A DNA stretch of 64,000 nt from Ignatzschineria larvae DSM 13226 (GCF_038500265.1 NZ_CP150637.1:191001-255000); one strand, 5' to 3'; shown: positions 1 to 9,020, counted from the first letter of the stretch. Numbers and translations: made by a program. The notes: generated by a model from the letters alone, not told the origin.

Positions 1-446
1 ATCCCCCGTTTATTACGTGAGAAGAGATAGAGAATCGAAGTGACAACCCAGCCACCGAGGCAAGCGGCAAGGGGGAGGGCATAATCTCCTAATATGGCAA
101 AGAGCGAAGGAAGAAATTGTACGCCGAGAACGATTGCTAATGCGGCAAATAGCCCCGCGCCACTTGAAACACCGATAATACCGGGTTCCACTAAGGGATT
201 ACGGAATAATCCTTGCATGATCGCACCGGAGATCGCAAGCCCACCACCTACTAGAAGTGCTGCAAGTGTGCGAGGAATACGAATCTGCCAGATGATGTAA
301 TACTCAATAGACTCACTATCGAAGAGATTCTCCCAACGAATCTCCATAGCGCCTTGCCAGGTAGCAGTGAGTAAAATGATCACCAAGCCACAAAGGATCG
401 AGAGAATAATAGGCTTTTGATATTGCTCAAAGAAGGCACTATTCAC
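1..446 (-). CDS. FecCD-family ABC transporter permease (haem/iron type), partial
   Basis: Inner-membrane permease of an iron-chelate or haem importer; only the N-terminal ~148 residues lie in the window. The start is a GTG at 446, three bases after the stop of the binding-protein gene, with GGAG upstream, so the two are translated as an operon. A first membrane segment sits at about residues 12-28. The conserved FecCD stretch RIPRTLAALLVGGGLAISG follows at about 57-75 and then GLFRNPLVEPGIIGVSSGAG. The BtuC/FecCD/HmuU family normally has about 330 residues and works with a BtuF/HmuT-like binding protein and a BtuD-like ATPase; the ATPase would lie outside the window. Haem as substrate is inferred from the adjacent receptor; another siderophore is possible. 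Confidence 0.88.
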   Translation of the reverse strand, partial: MNSAFFEQYQKPIILSILCGLVIILLTATWQGAMEIRWENLFDSESIEYYIIWQIRIPRTLAALLVGGGLAISGAIMQGLFRNPLVEPGIIGVSSGAGLFAALAIVLGVQFLPSLFAILGDYALPLAACLGGWVVTSILYLFSRNKRG

Positions 447-449
447 GTC

Positions 450-1361
450 TTATTGCTCCGCCATACAGTGTTGAATTGCATCGAGTAGTTGCGTGCTTTC
501 GGCATAGATATGAATACCGAAGACAAGGTAATTACTCATATTGACATCGAACACACATTTTGGTTGAAGGGCCGCTGGCCAATCTGCGAGCCCCTCTGTT
601 CGGCGGGTAAAGGGGGCTAGTTCCGCTTGCGGCGTGGTCATATTGTGATCGAAGCTCGCTCTTTTCCCTATGAGTACGATATCTGCACGCTTCTGTAATT
701 GGCTCTCAAGGGAAACGGCACGATAGTGATCAAAGTCTTCATCAAAAGCATTATTGATATTGAGCAGCTCTAATAATTTATCGGCAGAGGTTTTATCCCC
801 AGATACTTGCGGGCTTCCTGCTTGGGCTTCTTGCATAATAAAGAAGCCGGTCATCGGTGGATTTTGAGCGGTCATTGCCTCTAATTGTGCCGATTCTTCT
901 GTAATTTTCTGATTCAGTAATGCACCCTCTTCAGCTCGATTTAATGATGCCGAGATGGTGGTCACTGCTTGCTGAATATCGGATAATTCCTTTAATTCAG
1001 GAAGCTGCATCACAGTTACTTGAGAATGTTGTAACTGCTCTAATACATTGATGGGCCCTGAATCGTGAGCAAGCAGAATGAGGTCGGGTTTGAGCGATAA
1101 AATCCCCTCTGAAGAGAGCATGGTACGGTAGCCAATATCAGGAATATTCTGTAGAGAGGGTTTGGTATGGCTGGTGCGGTCAATGCCGACTAAACGATCT
1201 TCGGCATTGAGTGCCGAGATGATTTGGGTAATCGGGTTAGAAGCAGACACAATGCGTGTCGCCTGAATAGTGGCTTGGGTATTTTGTGTCGTAGCATCAT
1301 CCGCATTGGCCATAAAAGGAAGTGCGGAGAGTAAGCTAAGGGTGATCAATTTCCGTAACAT
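450..1361 (-). CDS. Periplasmic haem/iron-chelate-binding protein (HmuT/BtuF-like)
   Basis: Substrate-binding protein that would carry haem or a ferric chelate from the outer-membrane receptor to the FecCD permease. I place the start at ATG 1361, giving 303 residues, because this puts a clear signal peptide at the N-terminus (MLRKLITLSLLSALPFMANA). The open frame extends to a TTG at 1400 with no signal-peptide logic. The mature protein has the class III binding-protein pattern: RIVSASNPITQIISALNAEDRLVG near the N-terminus, then DIGYRTMLSSEGILSLKPDLIL, as in HmuT/ChuT/HutB. There is no lipobox. The permease start follows the stop by 3 bases and the TonB-dependent receptor lies upstream on the same strand. 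Substrate is inferred from family and neighbours. Confidence 0.87.
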   Translation of the reverse strand: MLRKLITLSLLSALPFMANADDATTQNTQATIQATRIVSASNPITQIISALNAEDRLVGIDRTSHTKPSLQNIPDIGYRTMLSSEGILSLKPDLILLAHDSGPINVLEQLQHSQVTVMQLPELKELSDIQQAVTTISASLNRAEEGALLNQKITEESAQLEAMTAQNPPMTGFFIMQEAQAGSPQVSGDKTSADKLLELLNINNAFDEDFDHYRAVSLESQLQKRADIVLIGKRASFDHNMTTPQAELAPFTRRTEGLADWPAALQPKCVFDVNMSNYLVFGIHIYAESTQLLDAIQHCMAEQ

Positions 1362-1593
1362 TGTAAGAGTACCTGTTCTGCTAAGATAGAGAGTTATCAA
1401 TATGTTTGTTCTAATTTTGAATTTAAACTATTTGAATTATTTGAATTATTGGAGTTATTTTAAATGTCTATTTTTATTGATAATTCAAGATGTTGATTTT
1501 TATATAAGTGGGTTAATGGTTTTGCTTTGAAGTGCGATAAAGCCATAGCCGAGATGCGCTATAGCTCTATTGCAAATAGGATTAATTAATCCC
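1362..1593. other. AT-rich spacer between receptor and binding-protein genes
   Basis: A 232-base noncoding stretch. It contains a run of TTGAATTATT-type repeats at 1419-1450. A very similar run occurs at 4313-4343, upstream of the periplasmic dehydrogenase operon. No clear terminator is visible, so read-through from the receptor gene is possible. Confidence 0.4.
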
Positions 1594-3936
1594 CTAAAAC
1601 TCGTATTTCACCGAGAATGCCGCATTAAATCCTGGGTTTGAGGCGCGTCTAAGATCATTCGCTTCTCGTGCGAGTAAGCGATCACTCCAAGACCAATACT
1701 CTTTATCGAGGATATTGTAGAGTCCTGCATTGATTGTGATATCCCGCGATGGGCGATACTCAGCAATGAGATCGACAGTGGCATAACCAGGCGCCGGATT
1801 AATAGGCAGTTGTGGAATGCCGCTTTTACTTCCCTCATTACTATTGATATTACGAGCTTTTTTGGCTTGTACCGCTTTGACACGTGCACTAAGGTAGAGT
1901 TGATCAAGATAGCGATAATCGATACCAATCACAGCGGTCAGGGGTTCTACACTATTGATCGGATTATTGGTGCCTTTCTCTTTGCCTTTAGCATAAGCAA
2001 GACTGCCGTTAATCCCGATGGTGCCTCGACCATTTTGAATCGTAAAGAGATCCATCTGCCCTTTAACCTCTAAGCCATAAATCTTACTTTTGCCGAGGTT
2101 CACTGCTTGATAAACTTGAATTCTAGGATCGTTAGGATCTGTACCTACTAGATTTAACTCATCAATAAAATTCTTATAATTGGTGTAAAATCCAGTCACG
2201 GCAAAGGATTTGGTTTCATCCAGATAGTTCCAACCAAGCTCATAAGATTTACTAGTTTCAGGTTTAAGATTAGGATTTGATTTACTAATATACTTCTGAT
2301 AAGGGCTACTGATATTGCTAAAACCGACATTGACTGCGCTAAATGTGGGTGCGCGGAAGCCTTCTGAATAATTGAAGAAGAGTGTATTCTCATCAGTGGG
2401 ATGCCATAGGAAGGCTAACCGTTTGGAGAATTGCCCTTTGCTAACAGAAGCGGGGGCTGCGGTTCCGGGATTGGCTGATTCAAAAGCACTTCCGGCTTTA
2501 GGGGAGAGTTTGTAATGATCGTAACGAATCCCGGCAATAACCTCAAATTGGCCATCATAGAGGCTAATACGGTCTTGTAAGAAGATGCCTAGCTCTTTGA
2601 TTTTTGAGTCAGGGAAACTTTTGTTTGGGAATGTTTCTGTCTCTGTCGATGCGCCGGTTGCTAGGTTGACTGTATTACCGGTGCGCTCTGTTGTTACTTT
2701 ACTGTGGCGATAATTAACACCATAAGTCAGGTTATGGAAAATTATCTCATTTTGGGCAATGCCTTTGGTAAATTCAGCCCCAAGACCATAGCTTTTATTA
2801 TTAAATTGCCCATAACGGGTACGATAGCTAAGATCCCCACGCATGGATTGCCGGGTTTCATTATGATCTTGTGAGGCTTTACTATTTTGATAATAGATAT
2901 TCCAAAAACCTCGATCAAAGAGCGCGGTTTCTTGATTGAAATCGTGGCGCAGTGTGACTTGTTGGCGTTTATTGACATCTTTAGTATGAAGATCTAAGAA
3001 GGTAATTCTTGAGAGAGGATTAGTATAGTTAAATTGAGAGAGCGGATCGATATCGAGCGTTTCTTTGAAATTTTCATAGGTTAAGCTAAAACGGTGATCG
3101 GCATTCGGTTCAAAGACCCATTTAGTCAAGAAGTTGTAGCTATCTGCTTTAGATTTATTAGGATGAGTTCTCTCATCACCAAGACGATCTTCAGAAGAAG
3201 CTTTTCCCTGATAATTCTCCCGTTCGTGTGGATTAGTATAAGTCAAACGGGCAAAAGCTGAGAGGGTATCGGTTAAGCGCCCTGCAACGGTTCCTGAGAG
3301 AAGTGTTTCACGGGTTGCAGTTCTGTAACCCGCTTTAACTTCACCGCCGAAGCGATTATCGCCACGAATAAAGTCGCTAGGATCTTTGGTTTGCATGAAG
3401 ATACCACCGGCAAGGGCGCTCCCGCCATAAAGCGTAGACATAGGCCCTTTGATAATATCCACGCTCTTCATTGCATCGATATCGAAGTAGTTACGGCTAG
3501 TGGCAAGGTAGCTTCCAAAGCTATAGGTCATCGGCATAGGCGCACCATCTACGGAGATTAAAACGCGGTCACTGCCAATGCCGCGGATACGAATATCGCT
3601 CAATCCCCCGGAATCATTGAGGTCAACGGTGACACCAGGTTCATAAGTTAAAAGATTCGCAAGATTGGTGGCATTTAATCGATCCACTTCTTGAATGCCA
3701 AAGTGAGCAATGGTCGCCGCACTTTCGGCAATAGAGAGCTCTTCTTTCAGTGCACCGGTAATCACCACTTTGCTTAAAGCAACTGTAGGTGGAGTTGGTT
3801 CATCATGGGTATCAAGCGTCACGATACCTTCCGCATTTTCAGTATTATCGTTAACCCAGGTCGGCGTTTGGGCGAACGCAAAGGGGGAGAAAATTAGGGA
3901 AGAGACACAGAGAGATAACAGCGAGCGTTTATACAT
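1594..3936 (-). CDS. TonB-dependent outer-membrane receptor, haem/haemoglobin type
   Basis: Outer-membrane beta-barrel that imports an iron source using TonB energy. The 780-residue protein has a signal peptide (1-22, cut after AFA), a TonB-box-like LSKVVITGA at 54-62, a plug domain to about 185 (IRIRGIGSDRVLISVDGAP, then VDIIKGPMSTLYGGSALAGG), a long barrel, and a C-terminal aromatic residue (VKYEF). FRAP (527-530) and NPNLKPE (554-560) are typical of haem and haemoglobin receptors such as HmuR, HemR and ShuA. The histidine those receptors usually carry between the two motifs is absent; tyrosines are present instead. A binding protein and FecCD permease follow on the same strand, and a Fur-box-like site lies upstream. 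Haem is the likely cargo, but a siderophore cannot be excluded. Confidence 0.88.
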   Translation of the reverse strand: MYKRSLLSLCVSSLIFSPFAFAQTPTWVNDNTENAEGIVTLDTHDEPTPPTVALSKVVITGALKEELSIAESAATIAHFGIQEVDRLNATNLANLLTYEPGVTVDLNDSGGLSDIRIRGIGSDRVLISVDGAPMPMTYSFGSYLATSRNYFDIDAMKSVDIIKGPMSTLYGGSALAGGIFMQTKDPSDFIRGDNRFGGEVKAGYRTATRETLLSGTVAGRLTDTLSAFARLTYTNPHERENYQGKASSEDRLGDERTHPNKSKADSYNFLTKWVFEPNADHRFSLTYENFKETLDIDPLSQFNYTNPLSRITFLDLHTKDVNKRQQVTLRHDFNQETALFDRGFWNIYYQNSKASQDHNETRQSMRGDLSYRTRYGQFNNKSYGLGAEFTKGIAQNEIIFHNLTYGVNYRHSKVTTERTGNTVNLATGASTETETFPNKSFPDSKIKELGIFLQDRISLYDGQFEVIAGIRYDHYKLSPKAGSAFESANPGTAAPASVSKGQFSKRLAFLWHPTDENTLFFNYSEGFRAPTFSAVNVGFSNISSPYQKYISKSNPNLKPETSKSYELGWNYLDETKSFAVTGFYTNYKNFIDELNLVGTDPNDPRIQVYQAVNLGKSKIYGLEVKGQMDLFTIQNGRGTIGINGSLAYAKGKEKGTNNPINSVEPLTAVIGIDYRYLDQLYLSARVKAVQAKKARNINSNEGSKSGIPQLPINPAPGYATVDLIAEYRPSRDITINAGLYNILDKEYWSWSDRLLAREANDLRRASNPGFNAAFSVKYEF

Positions 3937-3976
3937 AAGTAGGGACTCTTTCTTATATGAGGTTAAATAGTAAATG

Positions 3977-4013
3977 AATATGATTGTTTAATGCGAATGA
4001 TATCAATTCTTAT
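3977..4013 (-). promoter_or_regulatory. Putative Fur-controlled promoter of the receptor gene
   Basis: Read on the minus strand, a TTGATA -35 (4001-4006) is followed after 18 bases by CATATT (3977-3982). Over the -35 lies GCGAATGATATCAATTCTT (plus strand, 3993-4011), matching about 12 of 19 positions of the Fur consensus. Iron repression is inferred from this and from the genes downstream. Confidence 0.45.
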
Positions 4014-4455
4014 TTGTATATTTTTCACATTAGCTGATCATTGTCAAATTTTTTCATAAAAATCCGAAAGAGATTCACAGAGTTTCACAAAATCAGATGA
4101 GTCTAAAGCCTGATTTATCGTGGTTATTTGTCGGAATAAAAAGGAAAGTGCAAATGTATTTGTTTAAAAAATAAGCAATTGCAGTGCAATGATTTCTAGA
4201 GGTAAGGATAGTTATTATGAAGGTTGCCCAAGGAGAAGAGGATTACCAATATTGATAATTTTTAATTACTAATAGTGTAAAAGGTATGTAGAGTTGTACT
4301 AGAGCCTATCTTGAATTTAAATTATTGAATTATTTGAAATAATATTGATATTGATTTGGTTTTTATGTGGTATTTTGAGAGGTAAGCTCGGCATTATTCT
4401 TCTATCTTAGGGGAGTATTAGGAGGGTTTATTAAATAATAGATAAGGAATAATAG
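4014..4455. other. Intergenic region between divergent receptor and dehydrogenase operons
   Basis: About 440 AT-rich bases, with the receptor promoter at the left edge. It holds the second copy of the AT-rich motif (4313-4343), centred about 130 bases before the first dehydrogenase gene. I see no gene and no convincing -35/-10 pair for that operon. Confidence 0.4.
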
Positions 4456-4989
4456 ATGAATCGAAGACATTTTATACAGCTCGGTGGAGGTCTCTTTACC
4501 TCTTTAGTGATGCCCCTTAGCTTCATACAGGCACAATCCTTTGCAACCCCGGTGAGTGCGGAGAATGTAACACTTTTTTTGCAAGTATCTGAATTTATTA
4601 CAGATAAGTCTGATCTGAAATTGATTTTAGCGCAGAGGGCATTGAGTAATTTATGGATAGATGATTCAGAGTTTATGGATAAATTACGGGAGTTACATGC
4701 CACGATCTCTCAGAGCGGTTTCCCTAATGCAACAACATTTTCTAAGAGTCTTTTGATGCAAAATCCCCAGATTGCCGATACTGTTAAAAAGATCACTAAA
4801 GCATGGTATTTAGGATATACCGGGGATCAATTGCCATATACAGTATCCGACGATGTTCGTTTTGTCACCTATACGGATGCATTGATGTATCGACCAACAT
4901 TAGATGTAACGATTATTCCTTCATTTTCACGGGAAAAGCCCAATTATTGGTTTAATCCTCCAGTACATTTAATGAATCAACATTCATAA
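4456..4989 (+). CDS. Small subunit of a periplasmic FAD sugar/polyol dehydrogenase (Tat signal)
   Basis: The 177-residue protein starts with a twin-arginine signal peptide (NRRHFIQLGGG, then a hydrophobic stretch to about residue 27). It resembles the small subunit of three-subunit membrane dehydrogenases such as gluconate 2-dehydrogenase subunit 3 and sorbitol dehydrogenase SldS. In those complexes it chaperones the flavoprotein and carries it through the Tat system. It lies 10 bases before the GMC flavoprotein gene and 1.6 kb before a cytochrome c gene, the standard order. The WYLGYTGDQLPYTVSDDVRF segment near residues 115-135 fits the family. The substrate cannot be read from this subunit. 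Confidence 0.8.
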   Translation: MNRRHFIQLGGGLFTSLVMPLSFIQAQSFATPVSAENVTLFLQVSEFITDKSDLKLILAQRALSNLWIDDSEFMDKLRELHATISQSGFPNATTFSKSLLMQNPQIADTVKKITKAWYLGYTGDQLPYTVSDDVRFVTYTDALMYRPTLDVTIIPSFSREKPNYWFNPPVHLMNQHS

Positions 4990-4999
4990 GGAGAAGAGA

Positions 5000-6589
5000 A
5001 TGAGTAAAGAATATGATTATGACATCATCATTGTCGGCTCCGGAGCGTTGGGTGCCAATGTAGCTAGAGTATTAGCTGAAAGAAATCATAGTGTTGCAAT
5101 TTTAGAGGCGGGTGAAAAAATCCCTAGATGGAAAATTTTAGAAAACTTCCGTAATTCACCTCGAAAAGGTAATTTAAATTCCCCTTATCCCAATGCCCCT
5201 TGGGCACGTCACTCTTTTGATGACGATTATATTGAAAATACTGGTTCATTTGAATTTAAACCGGGGATGTTAAAGCTTGTAGGCGGAACAACCTGGCATT
5301 GGGCAGCATTTACTTGGCGCTATCTTCCTAATGATATGAAAATTAATACACTCTATGGTGTAGGGCGAGATTGGCCTATTGAATATGATGATTTAGAACC
5401 TTTTTATACAAAGGCAGAATATGCTTTAGGGGTTGCCGGTAATGATACTCAAGATCAAAGTGGACATAATCAAGGACCATTTCCACCTAGATCAAAACCG
5501 TATCCTTTGCCCCCTGAACAAGATAACTATTTATTGCAGAGAGTTCGAGATCGCTTATCGCCATTAGGATATCGATTTGTACATGAGCCTTGTGCCCGCG
5601 CTACAGTCAAATTTGAAAATCGTCCTGCTTGTGCCGGTAATAATAATTGTATGCCTATCTGTCCTATTGGTGCGATGTATAGTGGGATTTCTGATGTTGA
5701 AAAGGCTGAAAAAGCGGGTGCTATTCTTCTAACGGATGCTACGGCCTATAGGATTAATCGAGGAAAAGAGAATAAGATTGAGTCAATCGATTACCGTTCT
5801 TCAAAAGGAGAGGATAAGCAGTTAACGGCTAAATATTTTGTCATCGCTGCTCATGGCTTGGAAACACCTAAATTATTGTTAATGTCAGATGTTGCCAATA
5901 GTTCAGATCAGGTTGGGCGTAACTTAATGGATCATTCAGGTGCAGGGTTGCAATTTATTGCAGACGAAGAAGTTTGGCCAGGTAGAGGATCTATAGAGTA
6001 TGGTGTGATAGTGAATCACCGTGATGGCGATTTCCGTAAAAAACACGCTGCAATGCGCCATGGTTTTACAAACTCAAATCCTAACTTAACGTTGACACAG
6101 AATTTAATAGAACAAGGGTATTTGGGGACGGAATTAGATGAAAAAATCCGTTACCAAGCGTCACGATGGGTGGATATTTCTACAGTATTTGAGATGTTGC
6201 CAGATCCCAATAATACTGTGCGTCCAAGTACAACTCGTAAAGATGCTTTAGGAATTCCAATGTTAACGGTTCATTATAATGTAGCTGATTATGTGAAAAA
6301 TGCACGGGAAGTGGCTTATCAAGATTATGCCAAAATAGTAGCAGAAATGGGTGAGAAAGTGATTGTTGATCGTACGGGATTCCAAAATAGAGATCACCTT
6401 ATGGGGACTGTGATCATGGGCGATAACCCTAAAGATTCCGTTGTAAATCATGAGTGTCGTACATGGGATCATCCAAATCTCTTTCTTGCAACAACAGGTG
6501 TGATTCCTGCTTCAGGTGTCGTCAATCCTACATTGACAGGTGTTGCCTTAAGTATTCGCTTGGCCGAAATTATTGATCGTGAAATTTAA
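5000..6589 (+). CDS. GMC-family FAD dehydrogenase catalytic subunit with Fe-S motif
   Basis: Catalytic flavoprotein that would oxidise a sugar, sugar acid or polyol in the periplasm. The FAD-binding motif VGSGALGANVARVLAERNH is at about 12-30, ending in an acidic ILEAGE strand. Cys211, Cys217 and Cys221 (CAGNNNCMPIC) have the spacing of the 3Fe-4S ligands described for bacterial FAD-glucose dehydrogenase, which pass electrons from FAD to the cytochrome subunit. The C-terminus has the GMC active-site region (DHLMGTVIMG, later SGVVNPTLTGVALSIRLAE). The start has a good AAGGAG site. There is no signal peptide, as expected if it is exported bound to the Tat-tagged small subunit. Gluconate, 2-ketogluconate, glucose or sorbitol are all possible substrates. 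Confidence 0.88.
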   Translation: MSKEYDYDIIIVGSGALGANVARVLAERNHSVAILEAGEKIPRWKILENFRNSPRKGNLNSPYPNAPWARHSFDDDYIENTGSFEFKPGMLKLVGGTTWHWAAFTWRYLPNDMKINTLYGVGRDWPIEYDDLEPFYTKAEYALGVAGNDTQDQSGHNQGPFPPRSKPYPLPPEQDNYLLQRVRDRLSPLGYRFVHEPCARATVKFENRPACAGNNNCMPICPIGAMYSGISDVEKAEKAGAILLTDATAYRINRGKENKIESIDYRSSKGEDKQLTAKYFVIAAHGLETPKLLLMSDVANSSDQVGRNLMDHSGAGLQFIADEEVWPGRGSIEYGVIVNHRDGDFRKKHAAMRHGFTNSNPNLTLTQNLIEQGYLGTELDEKIRYQASRWVDISTVFEMLPDPNNTVRPSTTRKDALGIPMLTVHYNVADYVKNAREVAYQDYAKIVAEMGEKVIVDRTGFQNRDHLMGTVIMGDNPKDSVVNHECRTWDHPNLFLATTGVIPASGVVNPTLTGVALSIRLAEIIDREI

Positions 6590-6600
6590 GGAGATTAAAG

Positions 6601-7920
6601 ATGAAAAATAATCGAACGTTTTGTAACCGTCTTTTGATCTCTCTATTCACCTTGGGCATGAGTAGCAGTTTGCTTTTTGCGCAATCGCAACCGGAGATCT
6701 CTGAAGCTGAGTTAATTGAAAAAGGTCAATATATCTCCATTGCTGCGGATTGCGTTGCGTGTCATACAGCTCCAACTGAGAATGCAAAACCCTTTGCCGG
6801 TGATTATGTGATTACTGTTCCTATGGGGGATATTGTTGCGCCTAATATTACGCCTTCAAAAGAGCATGGGATTGGAAATTGGAGTGAGGCTGAATTTGCA
6901 GATGCGGTGCGTAAAGGTATTAGGCCTGATGGAACTAGACTCTATCCTGCAATGCCTTATACAGCCTACCATGGCATTACAGATGAGGATATTCACGCAC
7001 TTTATACTTACTTTATGAATGGCGTTGCTGCTGTTGATGCGCCACCAAAACATGAAACTTCGCTCTCATTTCCTTTTGAATACCGTTCATTAATGGCTAT
7101 TTGGAATGGGATGTTTTCGGATGATAAGACATTTACACCTGATCCGAATCAATCCGCGCAAATTAATCGGGGGGAATATCTGATTGATAATTTAGCGCAT
7201 TGCGGAACGTGTCACACTCCTCGCAATCTTCTTTATTCAGAGAAAGAGAATAAGACTCTGTCGGGCTCTAATCTAGGTGGCTGGTATGCGCCGAATATTA
7301 CGCCAGATCCTGAAACGGGAATTGGTAATTGGAGTAAAGAGGAGATTGTGCAATTTCTAAAAACGGGGCATATAGCGAACAAGGCCTCCTCTGCCGGAGA
7401 GATGGCTACAGCAGTTGTAGAAAGTTTTAGTAAAATGACAGACGACGATTTGATGGCAATCGCTGCTGCTTTAAAATCGATTAATGCGATACATGGTTCG
7501 GTTCCGAAAGCCATTTATACCAAGCGCTTCCCCGTTATTGAGATTAATAGTGCTTACACAGGTCAAGGAGATTACCAAACGCTTATCGATCATGATACGA
7601 CAGATGGCGCATTACTTTATCTTAATGTTTGTGCCGCTTGTCATGGCATTCAAGGGGAAGGGGCTCAAGATCAATCTTTTCCATCATTAATTCTCAATAG
7701 TACTGTGAAAAGTCCATTACCTAATAATTTAGTACAAGTGATCGCTGAAGGGCTTCATAGAGCCGTACCCGGAGATGAAGTATTTATGCCAGGATTTAAA
7801 TCAGAGTTAACAACAGGGCAAATCGCTGCACTTACTAATTATGTTCGAACACATTTTGGCAATATTAATGAGTCTATTTCTGCAAAAGATGTTGAGAAAA
7901 TTCTCAGTGGCAAAGAGTAG
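6601..7920 (+). CDS. Tri-haem cytochrome c subunit of the FAD dehydrogenase
   Basis: Membrane-associated cytochrome that would accept electrons from the GMC flavoprotein and reduce quinone or the respiratory chain. The 439-residue protein has a signal peptide (about 1-27, ending LLFAQ) and three c-haem motifs: CVACH at 51, CGTCH at 201 and CAACH at 344. A duplicated segment (PNITPSKEHGIGNWSEAEF and PNITPDPETGIGNWSKEEI) marks the first two haem domains. It starts 11 bases after the flavoprotein stop with an AAGGAG site. Length and architecture match the gluconate, sorbitol and alcohol dehydrogenase cytochrome subunits. A terminator about 125 bases downstream ends the operon. Confidence 0.9.
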   Translation: MKNNRTFCNRLLISLFTLGMSSSLLFAQSQPEISEAELIEKGQYISIAADCVACHTAPTENAKPFAGDYVITVPMGDIVAPNITPSKEHGIGNWSEAEFADAVRKGIRPDGTRLYPAMPYTAYHGITDEDIHALYTYFMNGVAAVDAPPKHETSLSFPFEYRSLMAIWNGMFSDDKTFTPDPNQSAQINRGEYLIDNLAHCGTCHTPRNLLYSEKENKTLSGSNLGGWYAPNITPDPETGIGNWSKEEIVQFLKTGHIANKASSAGEMATAVVESFSKMTDDDLMAIAAALKSINAIHGSVPKAIYTKRFPVIEINSAYTGQGDYQTLIDHDTTDGALLYLNVCAACHGIQGEGAQDQSFPSLILNSTVKSPLPNNLVQVIAEGLHRAVPGDEVFMPGFKSELTTGQIAALTNYVRTHFGNINESISAKDVEKILSGKE

Positions 7921-8044
7921 CTACACTTGATGAATATATGGTAGATCAAAAGATAAAGGTATATAGGTAGAAGTAGGTTTACGGAAGTAATGTCTAAATA
8001 TAGATCTGCTAACAGATACTTCAAAACAGATACCTCACAATGAC

Positions 8045-8092
8045 AACCCTCTAATTATGATATTTGTAATCTGCATAATTAGAGGGTTTTTA
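8045..8092 (+). terminator. Terminator of the FAD dehydrogenase operon
   Basis: A perfect 15-bp stem (8045-8059 with 8074-8088) encloses a 14-base loop and runs into a T-rich tail on the plus strand. The minus-strand reading lacks a T-run, so it belongs to the plus-strand operon. Confidence 0.88.
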
Positions 8093-8148
8093 ATTTGATG
8101 TAACTATGAAAAAGAAAGGATGAAAAAGAAAGGAAGTGATGATCGTTG

Positions 8149-8970
8149 CTACGATAACCGCCCCATCAAATAACCCGTCATCGCAAGTGATCCCATCACT
8201 GTTTGATCGTTGAAGAGGAGTGTTTCATCTTTAGAAGATCGCAGCCCCATAATGTAGAGTAATGGCAGAAAGTGCTCATCTGTAGGAATAGCCAGTTGTA
8301 GGGCGCGATTACCATCACGAAATGCTTGTAGAGCGGTATTATCCCGCGCAAGAACTTGTTGGTTGATGATCTCTCTTGCTTCTTCAGCCCAATCGTAACC
8401 GCCATGCTCATTGTGAAAATCGATACGGCGTAAGTTATGCACGATATTACCGCTGCCAATAATAAGAACCCCTTTTTGTCGTAAAGATTGTAATGTTTGT
8501 GCTAACTCAAAATGCGCCATAGGTGAGAGATTGGTGTTGAGGCTCAGTTGTAACACAGGAATATCTGCTTGTGGGTAGAGGTGGCAGAGAACGGACCAAG
8601 TGCCATGATCTAACCCCCAAATATGATCGAGTTGAATAGTATTGACCATCGATTGGATTTGCTTGGCTAATAAGGGATCGCCGGGAGCCGGGTATTCCAT
8701 CTGATAGAGCGCTTGAGGAAAGTGATAAAAATCATGAATAGTCGGTGGTGCCGGCATTGCCGTTACGCGAGAGCCATCTGTTTCCCAGTGCGCTGAAATG
8801 GAGAGGATTGCTGTAGGTTTAGGGAGATTGTCTCCAAGTGCTCCCCATGTTTGGGTAAACTGATTATTGCCAATTGCATTCATCGGGCTTCCATGACCTA
8901 TGAAGAGAAGTGGCATCTTCTCTGTTTGAGAGAAGTTTGCGGTGATCCTTTCTAGTTGTTGTAAATTCAT
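8149..8970 (-). CDS. ygiD: Class III extradiol ring-cleavage dioxygenase, YgiD/DODA family
   Basis: Metal-dependent dioxygenase. E. coli YgiD opens the ring of L-DOPA (4,5-extradiol cleavage); the physiological substrate in most bacteria is unknown. The 273-residue protein shows the family blocks in order: LLFIGHGSPMNAIG (His26), SISAHWETDG (His near 61), HDFYHFPQALYQMEYPAPGDP, GLDHGTWSVLCHLYP, LIIGSGNIVHNLR and TDEHFLPLLYIMG. The histidines are positioned as the Zn/Fe ligands of this family. The gene stands alone on the minus strand, about 50 bases from LemA. Orientation is shared with the LemA, DUF3137 and DUF4139 genes, but function is probably unrelated. Confidence 0.87.
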   Translation of the reverse strand: MNLQQLERITANFSQTEKMPLLFIGHGSPMNAIGNNQFTQTWGALGDNLPKPTAILSISAHWETDGSRVTAMPAPPTIHDFYHFPQALYQMEYPAPGDPLLAKQIQSMVNTIQLDHIWGLDHGTWSVLCHLYPQADIPVLQLSLNTNLSPMAHFELAQTLQSLRQKGVLIIGSGNIVHNLRRIDFHNEHGGYDWAEEAREIINQQVLARDNTALQAFRDGNRALQLAIPTDEHFLPLLYIMGLRSSKDETLLFNDQTVMGSLAMTGYLMGRLS

Positions 8971-9020
8971 GATGACAATAGCTCCATGCTAACGAATAGA
9001 TGCGAGTTGAAGAAGGGACT

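Noticed and set aside
94-300. Small plus-strand open frame opposite the FecCD permease
   Set aside because: The minus strand encodes a clear FecCD permease across the same bases, and the frame has no ribosome site or family features.
3710-3970. Plus-strand open frame over the receptor start
   Set aside because: Antisense to the signal peptide and plug of the receptor; no ribosome site, and overlaps the receptor promoter.
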